Below, piece by piece: positions 8,737-17,227 of a DNA stretch of 64,000 nucleotides. Both the position numbers and the translations under genes were made by a program. The stretch comes from Avibacterium gallinarum (GTDB lineage: Bacteria > Pseudomonadota > Gammaproteobacteria > Enterobacterales > Pasteurellaceae): positions 1-64,000 of the forward strand of contig NZ_PQVJ01000052.1 in assembly GCF_002921135.1 (NCBI RefSeq), in the 5' to 3' direction. The notes under the pieces are model-generated. The model worked only from the letters and a program-made list of their open reading frames with translations, had not been told where the DNA came from and made no database searches. Every line of letters begins with the position of its first letter. Position 1 is the stretch's first letter.

Positions 8737-10041
8737 ATGGAAAGTATTTTGTCTTTACTGCGTGGAATGGGCATTATGCACCTAGAGTGGGGGCAGGCGG
8801 TGATGATTGCCGTCAGCCTGCTACTCTTGTGGCTTGCCATCGCACGCAAATTTGAACCCCTGTTATTGTTACCCATTGGCTTTGGTGGATTGCTCTCTAA
8901 TATCCCTGAAGCAGGCTTAGCAATGACGGCATTGGATAACCTTTTGCATAACGGCACAGCTGAGCAACTTGCCATTGTAGCAAGCAAACTCGGTACCATT
9001 GCTGATCCTGCATCAATTAAGACCGTACTTAACAATGCGCTGCCCTCTGTACAAAATGAATTGGAAGTAATGGCAGGGGATATGGGCTATTCCGCAGGCG
9101 TGTTAGCGTTATTCTATAAAGTGGCGATTGGCTATGGCGTTGCACCGCTGATTATCTTTATGGGCGTAGGGGCAATGACCGATTTCGGCCCATTGCTCGC
9201 CAACCCACGCACGCTCTTATTGGGCGCAGCAGCACAGTTTGGCATCTTTGCTACGGTGTTAGGTGCATTAGGTTTAAACTGGCTGGGTATTATCGACTTC
9301 ACCCTGCCACAAGCTGCCGCAATCGGCATTATTGGTGGAGCAGACGGCCCAACTGCCATTTATCTTGCGAGCAAACTCGCCCCTGAATTATTAGGTGCGA
9401 TCGCCGTGGCAGCCTATTCTTATATGGCGCTCGTGCCATTAATTCAGCCACCGATTATGAAAGCGCTCACTTCACAGCAAGAACGCAAAATCCGAATGGT
9501 GCAACTGCGTACCGTAAGCAACCGCGAAAAAATTCTTTTCCCGATTGTGCTATTAGTGCTGGTGGCGTTGCTCTTGCCTGATGCCGCACCATTATTGGGA
9601 ATGTTCTGTTTTGGTAATTTAATGCGCGTCAGTGGCGTGGTGGAACGCCTAAACGACACCGCACAAAATTCGCTGATCAACATCGTTACCATTTTCCTAG
9701 GGCTTTCCGTTGGTGCGAAATTGGTGGCGGATAAATTCCTCCAACCACAAACCCTCGGAATTTTATTATTAGGAATGATCGCCTTTGCTATCGGTACTGC
9801 ATCTGGCGTATTAATGGCGAAATTAATGAACCGCTTTAGCAAAAATCCAATTAACCCATTAATTGGCGCAGCGGGGGTTTCTGCCGTACCAATGGCCGCA
9901 CGCGTTGCCAATAAAATTGGTTTAGAAGCCGATCACCAAAACTTCCTACTAATGCACGCAATGGGGCCAAACGTCGCAGGCGTTATTGGATCTGCCATCG
10001 CAGCTGGGGTAATGTTGAAATATATTTCAGCTATTATGTAA
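8737..10041 (+). CDS. oadB: Oxaloacetate decarboxylase Na+ pump, beta subunit
   Basis: Membrane subunit that decarboxylates carboxybiotin on OadA and couples this to export of sodium ions. The protein has 434 residues, with hydrophobic helices throughout and the family motif GGADGPTAI (about residue 200) near the re-entrant segment holding the essential aspartate. [16 protein letters not shown] lies at about 142-157. Length matches known OadB proteins. It follows oadA by 13 bases, including a USS, and ends 10 bases before a strong terminator, so it is the last gene of the operon. Confidence 0.95.
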   Translation: MESILSLLRGMGIMHLEWGQAVMIAVSLLLLWLAIARKFEPLLLLPIGFGGLLSNIPEAGLAMTALDNLLHNGTAEQLAIVASKLGTIADPASIKTVLNNALPSVQNELEVMAGDMGYSAGVLALFYKVAIGYGVAPLIIFMGVGAMTDFGPLLANPRTLLLGAAAQFGIFATVLGALGLNWLGIIDFTLPQAAAIGIIGGADGPTAIYLASKLAPELLGAIAVAAYSYMALVPLIQPPIMKALTSQQERKIRMVQLRTVSNREKILFPIVLLVLVALLLPDAAPLLGMFCFGNLMRVSGVVERLNDTAQNSLINIVTIFLGLSVGAKLVADKFLQPQTLGILLLGMIAFAIGTASGVLMAKLMNRFSKNPINPLIGAAGVSAVPMAARVANKIGLEADHQNFLLMHAMGPNVAGVIGSAIAAGVMLKYISAIM

Positions 10042-10050
10042 AAGCACATA

Positions 10051-10077
10051 AAAAAGCCACCTTAGGGTGGCTTTTTT
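10051..10077. terminator. Bidirectional terminator
   Basis: AAAAAGCCACC TTAG GGTGGCTTTTTT: an 11-bp stem with A-run and T-run, between oadB (+) and the convergent MFS gene (-). Confidence 0.9.
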
Positions 10078-10094
10078 ACTTCACACATTTTACT

Positions 10095-11222
10095 TCATTC
10101 TTCATGAATGGTTATGGATTTTCTTTCCCTACGCAAATAATATATAAACAATCCCAAAGCAATGACTGCCGCCAAAATAGCATACAGCGTAATCAATTTG
10201 CTTAACACATATTGCTCAGAAAAATAGCCGATAAGTCCAAAAGTACCCACCATAATTAAAGAACCTAAAGAATTTGCTACAGACTGTAAAAAGCTGCGCT
10301 GATCAGAGGCAATACGATGATTTAAAATGACATTTAAAGAGGTATCAATAATTTCATAACAAATTAATAAGAATACAAATTGAATTATCATCATTGAGGC
10401 AGAAGGGAAAACATAACTCACCATTAACATTAAACATAGCATTACTAAGAAAATGATAATGGATTTCTGCTCCGTAATCTTTTCTGCAATATGCCCTGAA
10501 ATGACCGATGAAAAAGCACTAAAAATAAATGACCCCGAGTACACTAATCCAATTAATGCCATATTAATGGAAAACTCTGCTAATATTTCTTGGTAGTACA
10601 ACACAATGGAGCTGAATACGTCTTGTAAAATCCCGATAACTATAATCAGTAAAGCAACGGGGTGTGCAATGAGCATAAAAAATAACGCTTTTTTCGACCG
10701 CACTTCTGTTTCTTGAAGATCAACTGATCCATCAGCCACCACCACGGTTTCACCTTGCGTTTTTTTCACCTGATAAACATCCCCCACCGTCATCATTAGC
10801 CCAAAAGCAATAAATTGTGCGGCAATACCTAAATAAAAAAACCAATATTGTTGATCCGCAATCCAGCCCCCAATGAAAGAACTGAAAGCCAAAGCACCAA
10901 TAGAAAGTGCATTATATAATCCGAAGATTTTATGATAATGTTGTTGCTTATTTTGATAGTGTAAATCATCATATAGCAAAGCACGATCAGCGCCAGAAAT
11001 TAATGCAAGCGCAAAACAAAAAATAATAAAAGCACTAAATGCCATTATCAGATTTGATATATGCAACATTAAAAACAAATAAATATAATTAGCTAATGCA
11101 GACTCTACATAAAAGTATTTTTTATTAATATAAACAAGACTATCTTCTTCCTCTTTACTATATGGATTCCTATAAGAAATAACACCAATAATTAGATCAT
11201 TATATACCTTTCTTAACCCCAA
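10095..11222 (-). CDS. MFS transporter lacking its N-terminal helices (possible pseudogene)
   Basis: Major facilitator permease of unknown substrate. Membrane helices corresponding to about TM3-TM12 are visible, including the SGADRALLYDDL segment after TM4. The family normally has about 400 residues and 12 helices with a GxxaDrxGRk loop after TM2; that part is absent. The frame begins only with a TTG at 11222 and its first 40 residues (YSKEEEDSLVYINKKYFY) do not look like an MFS N-terminus. The first ATG is at 11069, and upstream the frame hits tandem stops. I take it as truncated or decayed. A USS inside (about 10698) argues that the gene is old in this genome. Confidence 0.6.
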   Translation of the reverse strand: MGLRKVYNDLIIGVISYRNPYSKEEEDSLVYINKKYFYVESALANYIYLFLMLHISNLIMAFSAFIIFCFALALISGADRALLYDDLHYQNKQQHYHKIFGLYNALSIGALAFSSFIGGWIADQQYWFFYLGIAAQFIAFGLMMTVGDVYQVKKTQGETVVVADGSVDLQETEVRSKKALFFMLIAHPVALLIIVIGILQDVFSSIVLYYQEILAEFSINMALIGLVYSGSFIFSAFSSVISGHIAEKITEQKSIIIFLVMLCLMLMVSYVFPSASMMIIQFVFLLICYEIIDTSLNVILNHRIASDQRSFLQSVANSLGSLIMVGTFGLIGYFSEQYVLSKLITLYAILAAVIALGLFIYYLRRERKSITIHEE

Positions 11223-11469
11223 GTAATACCATATTATCTATCACATAATTTTTTGAATATAATAACTATTATACTCCTTTTCATTTTTATATTTTAAAAA
11301 AGTGTCAATATAAACAAAATAACATACATTTAGCAGAAAAGTCTTGATACTCAAGCGGGAAAATTTTCCAAAAGAAGCATCCCCCCCCTGTTACAATTTA
11401 CACCTTTATAAAAATCTATTGGAGTAAACTCTTTTCTTTAAGTAAAAAATAATAAATCTCAAAAAAAAT
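11223..11469. other. AT-rich intergenic stretch with a C8 tract
   Basis: No gene recognised. An AAGGAG near 11275 (minus strand) has no usable start behind it, which supports decay of the MFS 5' end. CCCCCCCC at 11381-11388 reads, on the minus strand, as eight G directly before an ATG. Confidence 0.4.
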
Positions 11470-11790
11470 CTATATTTCATCATCAAGTATAGATATATCA
11501 AAAAACCTATTAGATAAAATATTAAAATAATATTTTTCTAGATCGTCTATACTGTACAATCTATTTCCATATAACGAAAAACATGTACTATTAGAGTACT
11601 TCAAAATTACATCCTTCTTAAGCTGCATTTTTTCATAAAAACCTCTTGACAACCATTTTAATTTCAGAAATGACAAAAAAGCTTGTTTTGCAAACAAACT
11701 CTTATCGCGATTTAACCGACACAGAAGAGAAAGATGAAAAAGAATACAACCACTCAAAAAATAAAATCTATGAAAGTCACTGTGAACCAT
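11470..11790 (-). CDS. Hypothetical 106-residue ORF (doubtful)
   Basis: Not recognised. The predicted product is rich in Phe, Leu, Tyr and Lys, with one short hydrophobic stretch at about residues 8-25 and a more typical soluble C-terminal half (SIDDLEKYYFNILSNRFFDI). There is no ribosome-binding site before the ATG at 11790. The 5' half overlaps, antisense, a small plus-strand frame at 11670-11825 that has its own terminator, so at most one of the two is likely real. It may be a remnant of a larger gene. Confidence 0.2.
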   Translation of the reverse strand: MVHSDFHRFYFLSGCILFHLSLLCRLNRDKSLFAKQAFLSFLKLKWLSRGFYEKMQLKKDVILKYSNSTCFSLYGNRLYSIDDLEKYYFNILSNRFFDISILDDEI

Positions 11791-11825
11791 GTAATAGAAT
11801 CAGTAAATCGCTGCTAGAAAAATAG
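11670..11825 (+). CDS. Possible small protein of 51 residues
   Basis: A short frame starting MTKKLVLQTNSYRDLTD and ending with a charged region containing CEPC and SKSLLEK. It is hydrophilic, with no signal or membrane segment; the CxxC pair could bind metal. The ribosome site is poor (TTTCAGAA). What supports it is a very strong terminator starting nine bases after its TAG, on the same strand, for which no other gene is available. I assign no function. Confidence 0.3.
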   Translation: MTKKLVLQTNSYRDLTDTEEKDEKEYNHSKNKIYESHCEPCNRISKSLLEK

Positions 11826-11833
11826 ACTAATCT

Positions 11834-11865
11834 AAAGCTATCTTATAGGAATAAGATAGCTTTTT
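11834..11865 (+). terminator. Strong orphan terminator
   Basis: AAAGCTATCTTAT AGGA ATAAGATAGCTTT is a perfect 13-bp stem followed by TT. It serves no recognised gene except the small frame ending at 11825; it could also end a small RNA. Confidence 0.8.
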
Positions 11866-12180
11866 ATCATGGATTTGCATAATACTTATGATTTATAGCC
11901 CTTATCTATCTATTACTATGCATATATTTCTATCTCTTGAAACTTAAAAAAACGATTGTCAATCTTTTTGTTCACTCTCGTCATCCCCCCCCTCCTAAAA
12001 TGAAACAAGCAATATAACAAAAGTTACTATCCAACCATTTTTTATCATTCAAGACCACAACCAGCCCCCAAGTGTTATCTCTGCTTATCAAAATGCTCTT
12101 TTCTATGAAATATTTTTGTTGTAAATCGCAAAAATGTAGCACACAATATACATAACAAATAACTTACTATCCATTTTACT
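11866..12180. other. Intergenic region with a second C8 tract and a tiny ORF
   Basis: On the minus strand AGGA, eight G (11992-11985) and ATG follow directly, opening a 22-codon frame (MTRVNKKIDNRFF...) that stops at 11916. The G-run lies between the Shine-Dalgarno core and the start. Otherwise AT-rich; no pncB promoter was clear to me. Confidence 0.35.
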
Positions 12181-13275
12181 ATGAGCAAAGAAAAAACACT
12201 TAAAAAAGAGAAAGTAAATATCACAAGACGACCATCTCAAACCTTTAATTTTGATGAAAAGATAGGAGAAGGGTACTTTTCCGCGAGCTATTTTCTAAAA
12301 GCAAAGCACATTGCGGAACAAAAGAGGCCAAAACAATGGGTAACAATGCAATTCTTCCAAAAAAAACAGGCCATTTTATGTGGTGTTGATGAAGCCATCG
12401 CCTTACTACAACGTTTTGCACGGAACCCTGAAGGATTGAAAATTTGGGCATTAAATGATGGCGACGTAATCTCCCCCTTTGAAAGCGTATTAATTGTTGA
12501 AGGATTTTATGAGGATTTTGCCTATCTCGAAGGGATTATTGATGGCATTCTAAGTCGTTGCACCTCCATCGCCACCAATGTGCGGGAAACGCTCAACGCC
12601 ACCAACGGAAAACCCATTATTTTTATGGGCGACCGCAATGATTATTTTACCTTGCAACCCACTGATGGCTACGCCGCCTATATTGGCGGGGCAACAATGC
12701 AAGCCACCGATGCAATGCACCAATACCAAGGCGGAACAGGCGTAGGCACAATGCCACATTCCCTTATTCAACTGTTTAATGGCAACCTTATTCAGGCTTG
12801 CGAGGCCTATATGCAAGTCTATCCTAATTCTCCCCTTACCGCTTTGGTTGATTACAACAATGATGTGATTACCGATAGTTTAAAAGTAGCAAAACACTTC
12901 GGTGAAAAACTCTATGCGGTGCGCGTTGATACCTCCGCCAATATGGTAGATCGCTACTTCCTTACCCACCAAGAAACCTTTGGACAAGAGGATTTGCGTG
13001 GCGTTAATGTGCCATTAATCAAACAACTGCGTCATCAACTAGATCAAGCAGGCTTTCCATGGGTGAAAATTGTGGTGAGTGGTGGTTTTAATCAACAGAA
13101 AGTACAACATTTTGAACAACAAAATGCCCCTGTGGATTACTATGGCATCGGTGCCTCTTTGCTCAAAATCTCCATTGATTTTACTGGAGATTGTGTGCGT
13201 TTAAACGGCAAAGCACAAGCAAAAGCGGGGAGACGCTACCGTGTTAATCCACGCTTAAGTACGGTACATTTTTAG
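12181..13275 (+). CDS. pncB: Nicotinate phosphoribosyltransferase
   Basis: Joins nicotinate to PRPP, giving nicotinate mononucleotide, the entry step of Preiss-Handler NAD salvage. The 364 residues show the family blocks GYFSASYFLKAKHIAE (about 31-46), SRCTSIATNVRETL (about 124-137), YIGGATMQATDA (about 167-178) and GVGTMPHSLIQLF (about 187-199), whose His is the likely phosphorylated residue. The closing SGGFN and YGIGASL form the phosphate-binding end. It resembles the shorter archaeal/Bacillus-like NAPRTases rather than the E. coli type. The start at 12181 lacks a clear ribosome site, so the true start could differ by a few codons. It forms a salvage pair with nadE 61 bases downstream. No USS was seen inside. 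Confidence 0.85.
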   Translation: MSKEKTLKKEKVNITRRPSQTFNFDEKIGEGYFSASYFLKAKHIAEQKRPKQWVTMQFFQKKQAILCGVDEAIALLQRFARNPEGLKIWALNDGDVISPFESVLIVEGFYEDFAYLEGIIDGILSRCTSIATNVRETLNATNGKPIIFMGDRNDYFTLQPTDGYAAYIGGATMQATDAMHQYQGGTGVGTMPHSLIQLFNGNLIQACEAYMQVYPNSPLTALVDYNNDVITDSLKVAKHFGEKLYAVRVDTSANMVDRYFLTHQETFGQEDLRGVNVPLIKQLRHQLDQAGFPWVKIVVSGGFNQQKVQHFEQQNAPVDYYGIGASLLKISIDFTGDCVRLNGKAQAKAGRRYRVNPRLSTVHF

Positions 13276-13336
13276 CACGTTTTTCTCTCCCAAACATTGG
13301 GAACAGTTATGAATATTTATAGTAAGGAGAAGTCCA

Positions 13337-14074
13337 ATGAAAGATTATTTAGCCTATTTAATTCAATGGGTTGAGCAACAACGACAAGATTATAATGCCC
13401 TTGGCTATGTGGTCGGCATTAGCGGCGGAATTGACTCTGCGGTGGTCAGCCATTTATTAATGCGTACAGGCGCGCCCGTGCAAGGCCTATTACTACCTTC
13501 TGCCACAACCAGCACGCAAGATGTAGAAGATGCCAAATTAGTTGCTGAAAGTGCCAAATGCCCTTTATTAACGCTTCCTATCACACCACTGTATGAATGT
13601 TTTATGGATTCGATGTCTCCACTATTCAATCAAAATGCACAACACCAAGCCGTGATCAAAGGCAATGTACAAGCCCGTTTGAGAATGCTTGCACTTTATG
13701 CTTACGCGCAAAGCCACCAAGCCATTGTAGTGGGAACAGATAACGCTGCAGAATGGTTTACGGGCTATTTCACCAAATTTGGTGATGGCGGTGTGGATAT
13801 TGCCCCTTTATTAGCCTTACGCAAAGAACAAGTTTATGAGCTAGCAAGGCTATTGAATGTGCCTCAACAAATCCTCACTAAAGCCCCCAGTGCGGGCTTA
13901 TGGGAAGGGCAAACAGACGAACAAGAAATGGGCGTAACTTATCAAGAAATTGATGCCTTTTTACGCGGTGAACCTATCTCCGCACAAGGCAGAAAACAAA
14001 TTGATTTTTGGCATCAACGCTCACGCCATAAACGTAGATTACCTGCTTCACCTGTAAAACCTAAGTTGCCATAA
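13337..14074 (+). CDS. nadE: NH3-dependent NAD+ synthetase
   Basis: Amidates nicotinate adenine dinucleotide to NAD+ using ATP and ammonia. The 245 residues contain only the synthetase domain, with the PP-loop GISGGIDSAVVSHLL (about 28-42), GTDNAAEWFTGYFTKFGDGG (about 134-153) and KAPSAGLWEGQTDE near 182; there is no glutaminase domain. AAGGAGAAG lies 7 bases before the ATG. With pncB it covers two of the three Preiss-Handler steps; nadD would have to be elsewhere. Many Pasteurellaceae lack this route and need preformed NAD or nicotinamide derivatives. Confidence 0.92.
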   Translation: MKDYLAYLIQWVEQQRQDYNALGYVVGISGGIDSAVVSHLLMRTGAPVQGLLLPSATTSTQDVEDAKLVAESAKCPLLTLPITPLYECFMDSMSPLFNQNAQHQAVIKGNVQARLRMLALYAYAQSHQAIVVGTDNAAEWFTGYFTKFGDGGVDIAPLLALRKEQVYELARLLNVPQQILTKAPSAGLWEGQTDEQEMGVTYQEIDAFLRGEPISAQGRKQIDFWHQRSRHKRRLPASPVKPKLP

Positions 14075-14333
14075 TGTGGAAAGCATCACTGCATCTGTTT
14101 TCTTTATATCAATTATGCTCTTCTTCTCAAGGAGTTTATAAAACAAATCTAAATATTACATTAGAATTTGTCGTATTCACTCCTTCTCACCTGCGCTACT
14201 ATCAAATAAGCATTATTAAGTCTACTACTAATTCTTACTATCTTTAATTACCTTATATTATTGCTTATACATTGATGGCATTACTTTTTATTGGAACGTT
14301 ATAAAAATCTTTGGGATTGTACTATATTAACCC

Positions 14334-14700
14334 TAAATTCCACACCAAAACCGCAGTGTTTTTAGCAATTCTTTTGGTGTGCCAAAGTTAAACCGAAATT
14401 CACATTCTTTCAAGGATAACGGAAAAGATTTCTTGTTAATTCCGTTATATTTTCTTAGTGCTCGTTTAGACTGACTCCAAAAATTTTCAATCCTATTATT
14501 AATATGATTTTTACATCTACTAAATTGACATCTTGAACTAAATGGTCGCTAATCACCTCTCTGATCTTACGATAAAATAAGGCGGCAGAATTAGGAGTAA
14601 TTTCTAGTAAATTTGCTGCTGAACGGGCTGTCATTTCAAGCACAAAAAACTCTAGCAGTTTTCTCTGTATAAATTTCTTTATTTTACAAAAATAATCTTT
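14334..14700 (-). pseudogene. IS1595/IS1016-type transposase, internally deleted
   Basis: Two matching pieces of one transposase lie on the minus strand. The N-terminal part (about 14700-14530) reads KFIQRKLLEFFVLEMTARSA and then NSAALFYRKIREVISDHL. The C-terminal part (about 14500-14334), in another frame, reads NHINNRIENFWSQSKRAL and then KKSFPLSLKECEFRFN. The central catalytic part with the DDE-like residues (some 90 residues) is gone, and the junction shifts the frame. The element is dead; it marks past transposition next to the NAD genes. Confidence 0.8.
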
Positions 14701-14729
14701 ATTTTTATATAACTAACATAACTGTTAAT

Positions 14730-15152
14730 CTAATACAGCCCCTTCTTTTTATCTAAAGAATAATTTTTATTCACAAAGCGGAGAATTTTAGTATAAAAGA
14801 AGCTTAATATTACACCTAAAATAATAAAATAGATTAAGGCTAAAGACGTATCCAAACTATATTTCTTACTCCAAAAATAGCAGGAATAAAAAATCATTAA
14901 ACAACAGGCAAAATAAAACAAAAGTACATTACGGCCTTTTGCATTTAAGCCATTAAATGGATTATTCGGTTTAATGGTATTTTTATTAATATATAAGGTA
15001 GAAAAGTAAACAATAGAAAGTAAAATGATGAGTGATAAAAGTACAAACTCAAGCTCATAGCCTGATATCCAGCCTGACTTTTCAATGCGGCTAACTATCG
15101 TGCCACCAAACCCAACTATTGTCATATTTAGACATTTTAAATGTTTTTTCAT
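14730..15152 (-). CDS. Hypothetical membrane protein
   Basis: I do not recognise this family. The 140 residues contain about four hydrophobic segments (near 8-20, 35-54, 76-92 and 102-121), joined by short basic loops, with a lysine-rich C-terminus, so it should be a small inner-membrane protein. AAGGTAACGCA precedes the ATG at 15152, which makes translation likely. It lies between an IS remnant and lysA in an AT-rich stretch, with a USS just upstream (about 15200). No motif suggests a function. Confidence 0.5.
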   Translation of the reverse strand: MKKHLKCLNMTIVGFGGTIVSRIEKSGWISGYELEFVLLSLIILLSIVYFSTLYINKNTIKPNNPFNGLNAKGRNVLLFYFACCLMIFYSCYFWSKKYSLDTSLALIYFIILGVILSFFYTKILRFVNKNYSLDKKKGLY

Positions 15153-15272
15153 TGCGTTACCTTAATAATTATTTGGAAGAAAAATTCAGCAAAATCGCAC
15201 CGCACTTTATTTTAGCAATATAAATTTTTACATTCTATTTTGAGCGATATAACGTTCATCAAAACCTAAAAA

Positions 15273-15295
15273 ATAACCCACAAAAGGTGGGTTAT
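15273..15295 (-). terminator. Terminator of lysA
   Basis: ATAACCCAC AAAAG GTGGGTTAT; on the minus strand the hairpin is followed by TTTTTTAGG. It starts 11 bases after the lysA stop. Confidence 0.85.
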
Positions 15296-15306
15296 CTCTA
15301 TTATTT

Positions 15307-16557
15307 TTACGGCAATACACTTTCTAACTGCCATAACTCAGGGTAGGTTTCACGGCGTTTGATGAGATGCGCTTGATTGCCGTCCACCATCACTTCAATC
15401 GCTCTTGGACGTGAGTTGTAAGTGGACGCCATACTGGCACCGTAAGCACCGGCAGAACGCTGGGCGATGAGATCCCCTTGGGCAATTGCCAGTTCACGCT
15501 GTTTGCCTAAGAAATCAGAGGTTTCGCAAATTGGGCCGACCACATCATAAACTTTTGTTTCGCGCGGTAGGCTGCGATCCACTTCAATAATATTCATATA
15601 GGCTTGATACAACGCAGGGCGAATCATATCGTTCATTCCCGTATCCACAATGGCGAAATTACGGCTTTCATTGCTTTTTAGGTATTCTACTTTGGTGAGT
15701 AAAATCCCTGCATTGGCGGTGATAGCACGCCCCGGCTCAAGGATAATTTCCAAGTTTGGATAATCTTTTAATTTAGCTAATAAGGCTTTTGCATATTCAC
15801 TTGGGTGCGGTGCATTTTCATCTTTATAGGTTACGCCTAAGCCGCCGCCTAAATCTAAATGTTTTAGTTCGATGCCATCTTGAGCAAGCTGCTGCATTAG
15901 CACGATCAAGCGATCTGTGGCATCAAGGAATGGCTGAATTTCTGTGAGTTGTGAGCCAATATGGCAATCCATTCCGGTGATTTTGATATGTGTTAATTGG
16001 CTCGCAATACGATACACTTCACGCGCTTCATCAACGCTCACGCCAAATTTATTTTCTTTCAGTCCTGTGGAAATATAAGGGTGCGTGTGCGCGTCCACAT
16101 CAGGGTTCACGCGTAAAGAAATTGGCGCGATTTTATTTAACCGCCCCGCCACCTCATTAATGCGATAAAGCTCCGCAAGGCTTTCGACATTAAAGCAACG
16201 AATGCCCACATTTAACGCGCGTTCAATTTCCTGTTCAGATTTTGCCACGCCAGAAAACACCACTTTGGAAGCATCGCCCCCAGCGGCCAGCACGCGTTCT
16301 AATTCCCCTTGCGACACAATATCAAAGCCCGAGCCAAGTTTTGCCATAATATTTAAAATCGCTAAATTGGGGTTAGACTTCACCGCAAAGCAAATGAGAT
16401 GCGGATGATCGCCCAAAGCCTTATCAAAGGCGTGCCAATGGCGCTCAAGGGTTGCTCGGGAATAAATATAAGCAGGCGTGCCAAACTGCGCGGCAATTTC
16501 ACGCACCGGTACTTGTTCCGCCATCAGTTGATCATCTTTATATTGAAAAAAATCCAT
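15307..16557 (-). CDS. lysA: Diaminopimelate decarboxylase
   Basis: PLP enzyme that makes L-lysine from meso-diaminopimelate. The 416 residues form an alanine-racemase-like barrel, with the PLP lysine in CFAVKSNPN (about 56-64), DIVSQGELER (about 78-87), HIGSQ near 200 and GGGLGVTY near 240. A C-terminal beta domain has the catalytic cysteine in GPICETSDF (about 342-350) and the GAYGASMASTYN block. Length is normal. It follows lptM by 31 bases on the same strand, an arrangement common in gamma-proteobacteria (lptM-lysA/dapF), and has its own terminator. Confidence 0.95.
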   Translation of the reverse strand: MDFFQYKDDQLMAEQVPVREIAAQFGTPAYIYSRATLERHWHAFDKALGDHPHLICFAVKSNPNLAILNIMAKLGSGFDIVSQGELERVLAAGGDASKVVFSGVAKSEQEIERALNVGIRCFNVESLAELYRINEVAGRLNKIAPISLRVNPDVDAHTHPYISTGLKENKFGVSVDEAREVYRIASQLTHIKITGMDCHIGSQLTEIQPFLDATDRLIVLMQQLAQDGIELKHLDLGGGLGVTYKDENAPHPSEYAKALLAKLKDYPNLEIILEPGRAITANAGILLTKVEYLKSNESRNFAIVDTGMNDMIRPALYQAYMNIIEVDRSLPRETKVYDVVGPICETSDFLGKQRELAIAQGDLIAQRSAGAYGASMASTYNSRPRAIEVMVDGNQAHLIKRRETYPELWQLESVLP

Positions 16558-16588
16558 TGGATTGTCCTTTACTTCTTATTGTTAATGC

Positions 16589-16708
16589 TTATTTTTGTTG
16601 CGATTGTGAATTGTCTTGTTCAGGGAAATAAAGCGGGCCTTTTACCCCACAACCAGCAGCCGCAAGGGTAATCGCCCCTAAGGTGAGGATTAAAATTAGT
16701 TTTTTCAT
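16589..16708 (-). CDS. lptM: Small OM lipoprotein LptM (YifL)
   Basis: A 39-residue lipoprotein with a signal peptide (KKLILILTLGAITLAAAG) and lipid-modified Cys20, followed by the family hallmark CGVKGPLYFP and a short Gln/Ser-rich tail. In E. coli LptM binds the LptD-LptE lipopolysaccharide translocon and helps its disulphide maturation at the outer membrane. The residue at -3 of the lipobox is Ala rather than Leu, which is tolerated. It lies directly upstream of lysA on the same strand and divergent from cyaY. Confidence 0.88.
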   Translation of the reverse strand: MKKLILILTLGAITLAAAGCGVKGPLYFPEQDNSQSQQK

Positions 16709-16796
16709 CTTGTATTCTCTTGGGTTATCTTAGAAATCTTACGCATAATAACGATATTTATAGAAAGATCTATTCTTTTTTACATCATTTTGCACT

Positions 16797-16825
16797 TTGT
16801 ATAAATAGCAAAAACTCTCTATAAT
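16797..16825 (+). promoter_or_regulatory. cyaY promoter
   Basis: TTGTAT (16797-16802), 17-base spacer, perfect -10 TATAAT (16820-16825). A start near 16832 gives a leader of about 26 bases. Confidence 0.6.
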
Positions 16826-16857
16826 TCCGCCTTACCTATTTCGCTTATGGAAAAATT

Positions 16858-17166
16858 ATGAACGTTACAGAATTTCATCAAAATATTGAGCAAGTTTGGC
16901 TCAAAATTGAAGAACAATTAGAAGAGCAAGATTGCGATGTGGATTGCGACACCCAAGGTTCGGTGTTTACTATTACTTTCCCTGATCGCAGCCAAGTGGT
17001 GGTAAACAAGCAAGAGCCATTGCTTGAACTCTGGCTTGCCAGCAAAGCAGGCGGTTTTCACTTTGCGTTTAAAGACGGACAATGGATCGCTAATGATGGC
17101 AAATTATTCTGGCAATGCTTGGAAGAAGCCTGTCGCGTACACGGCGAGCAAGTGCATTTCGCCTAA
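16858..17166 (+). CDS. cyaY: Frataxin-like iron-sulfur assembly regulator
   Basis: Bacterial frataxin, which binds iron and modulates cysteine desulfurase IscS during Fe-S cluster assembly. The 102 residues include the acidic first helix and ridge (EEQLEEQDCDVDCD, about 19-32), the beta sheet with VFTITFPDRSQVVVNKQEP, and the LWLASKAGGFHF block (about 59-70). Length is typical. It is divergent from lptM-lysA, as often seen in enterics and Pasteurellaceae, and has a perfect -10 box. Confidence 0.93.
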   Translation: MNVTEFHQNIEQVWLKIEEQLEEQDCDVDCDTQGSVFTITFPDRSQVVVNKQEPLLELWLASKAGGFHFAFKDGQWIANDGKLFWQCLEEACRVHGEQVHFA

Positions 17167-17227
17167 TGGTTCATTTCATCAATAAACAAAGTGCGGTGCG
17201 TTTTTAACCAATTTTTCGCAAAAAATA

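Noticed and set aside
10095-10100. Reading the MFS gene as a frameshifted pair with an upstream N-terminal part
   Set aside because: Translating the minus strand above 11222 in all frames gave no MFS-like helices, so the missing part is absent, not shifted.
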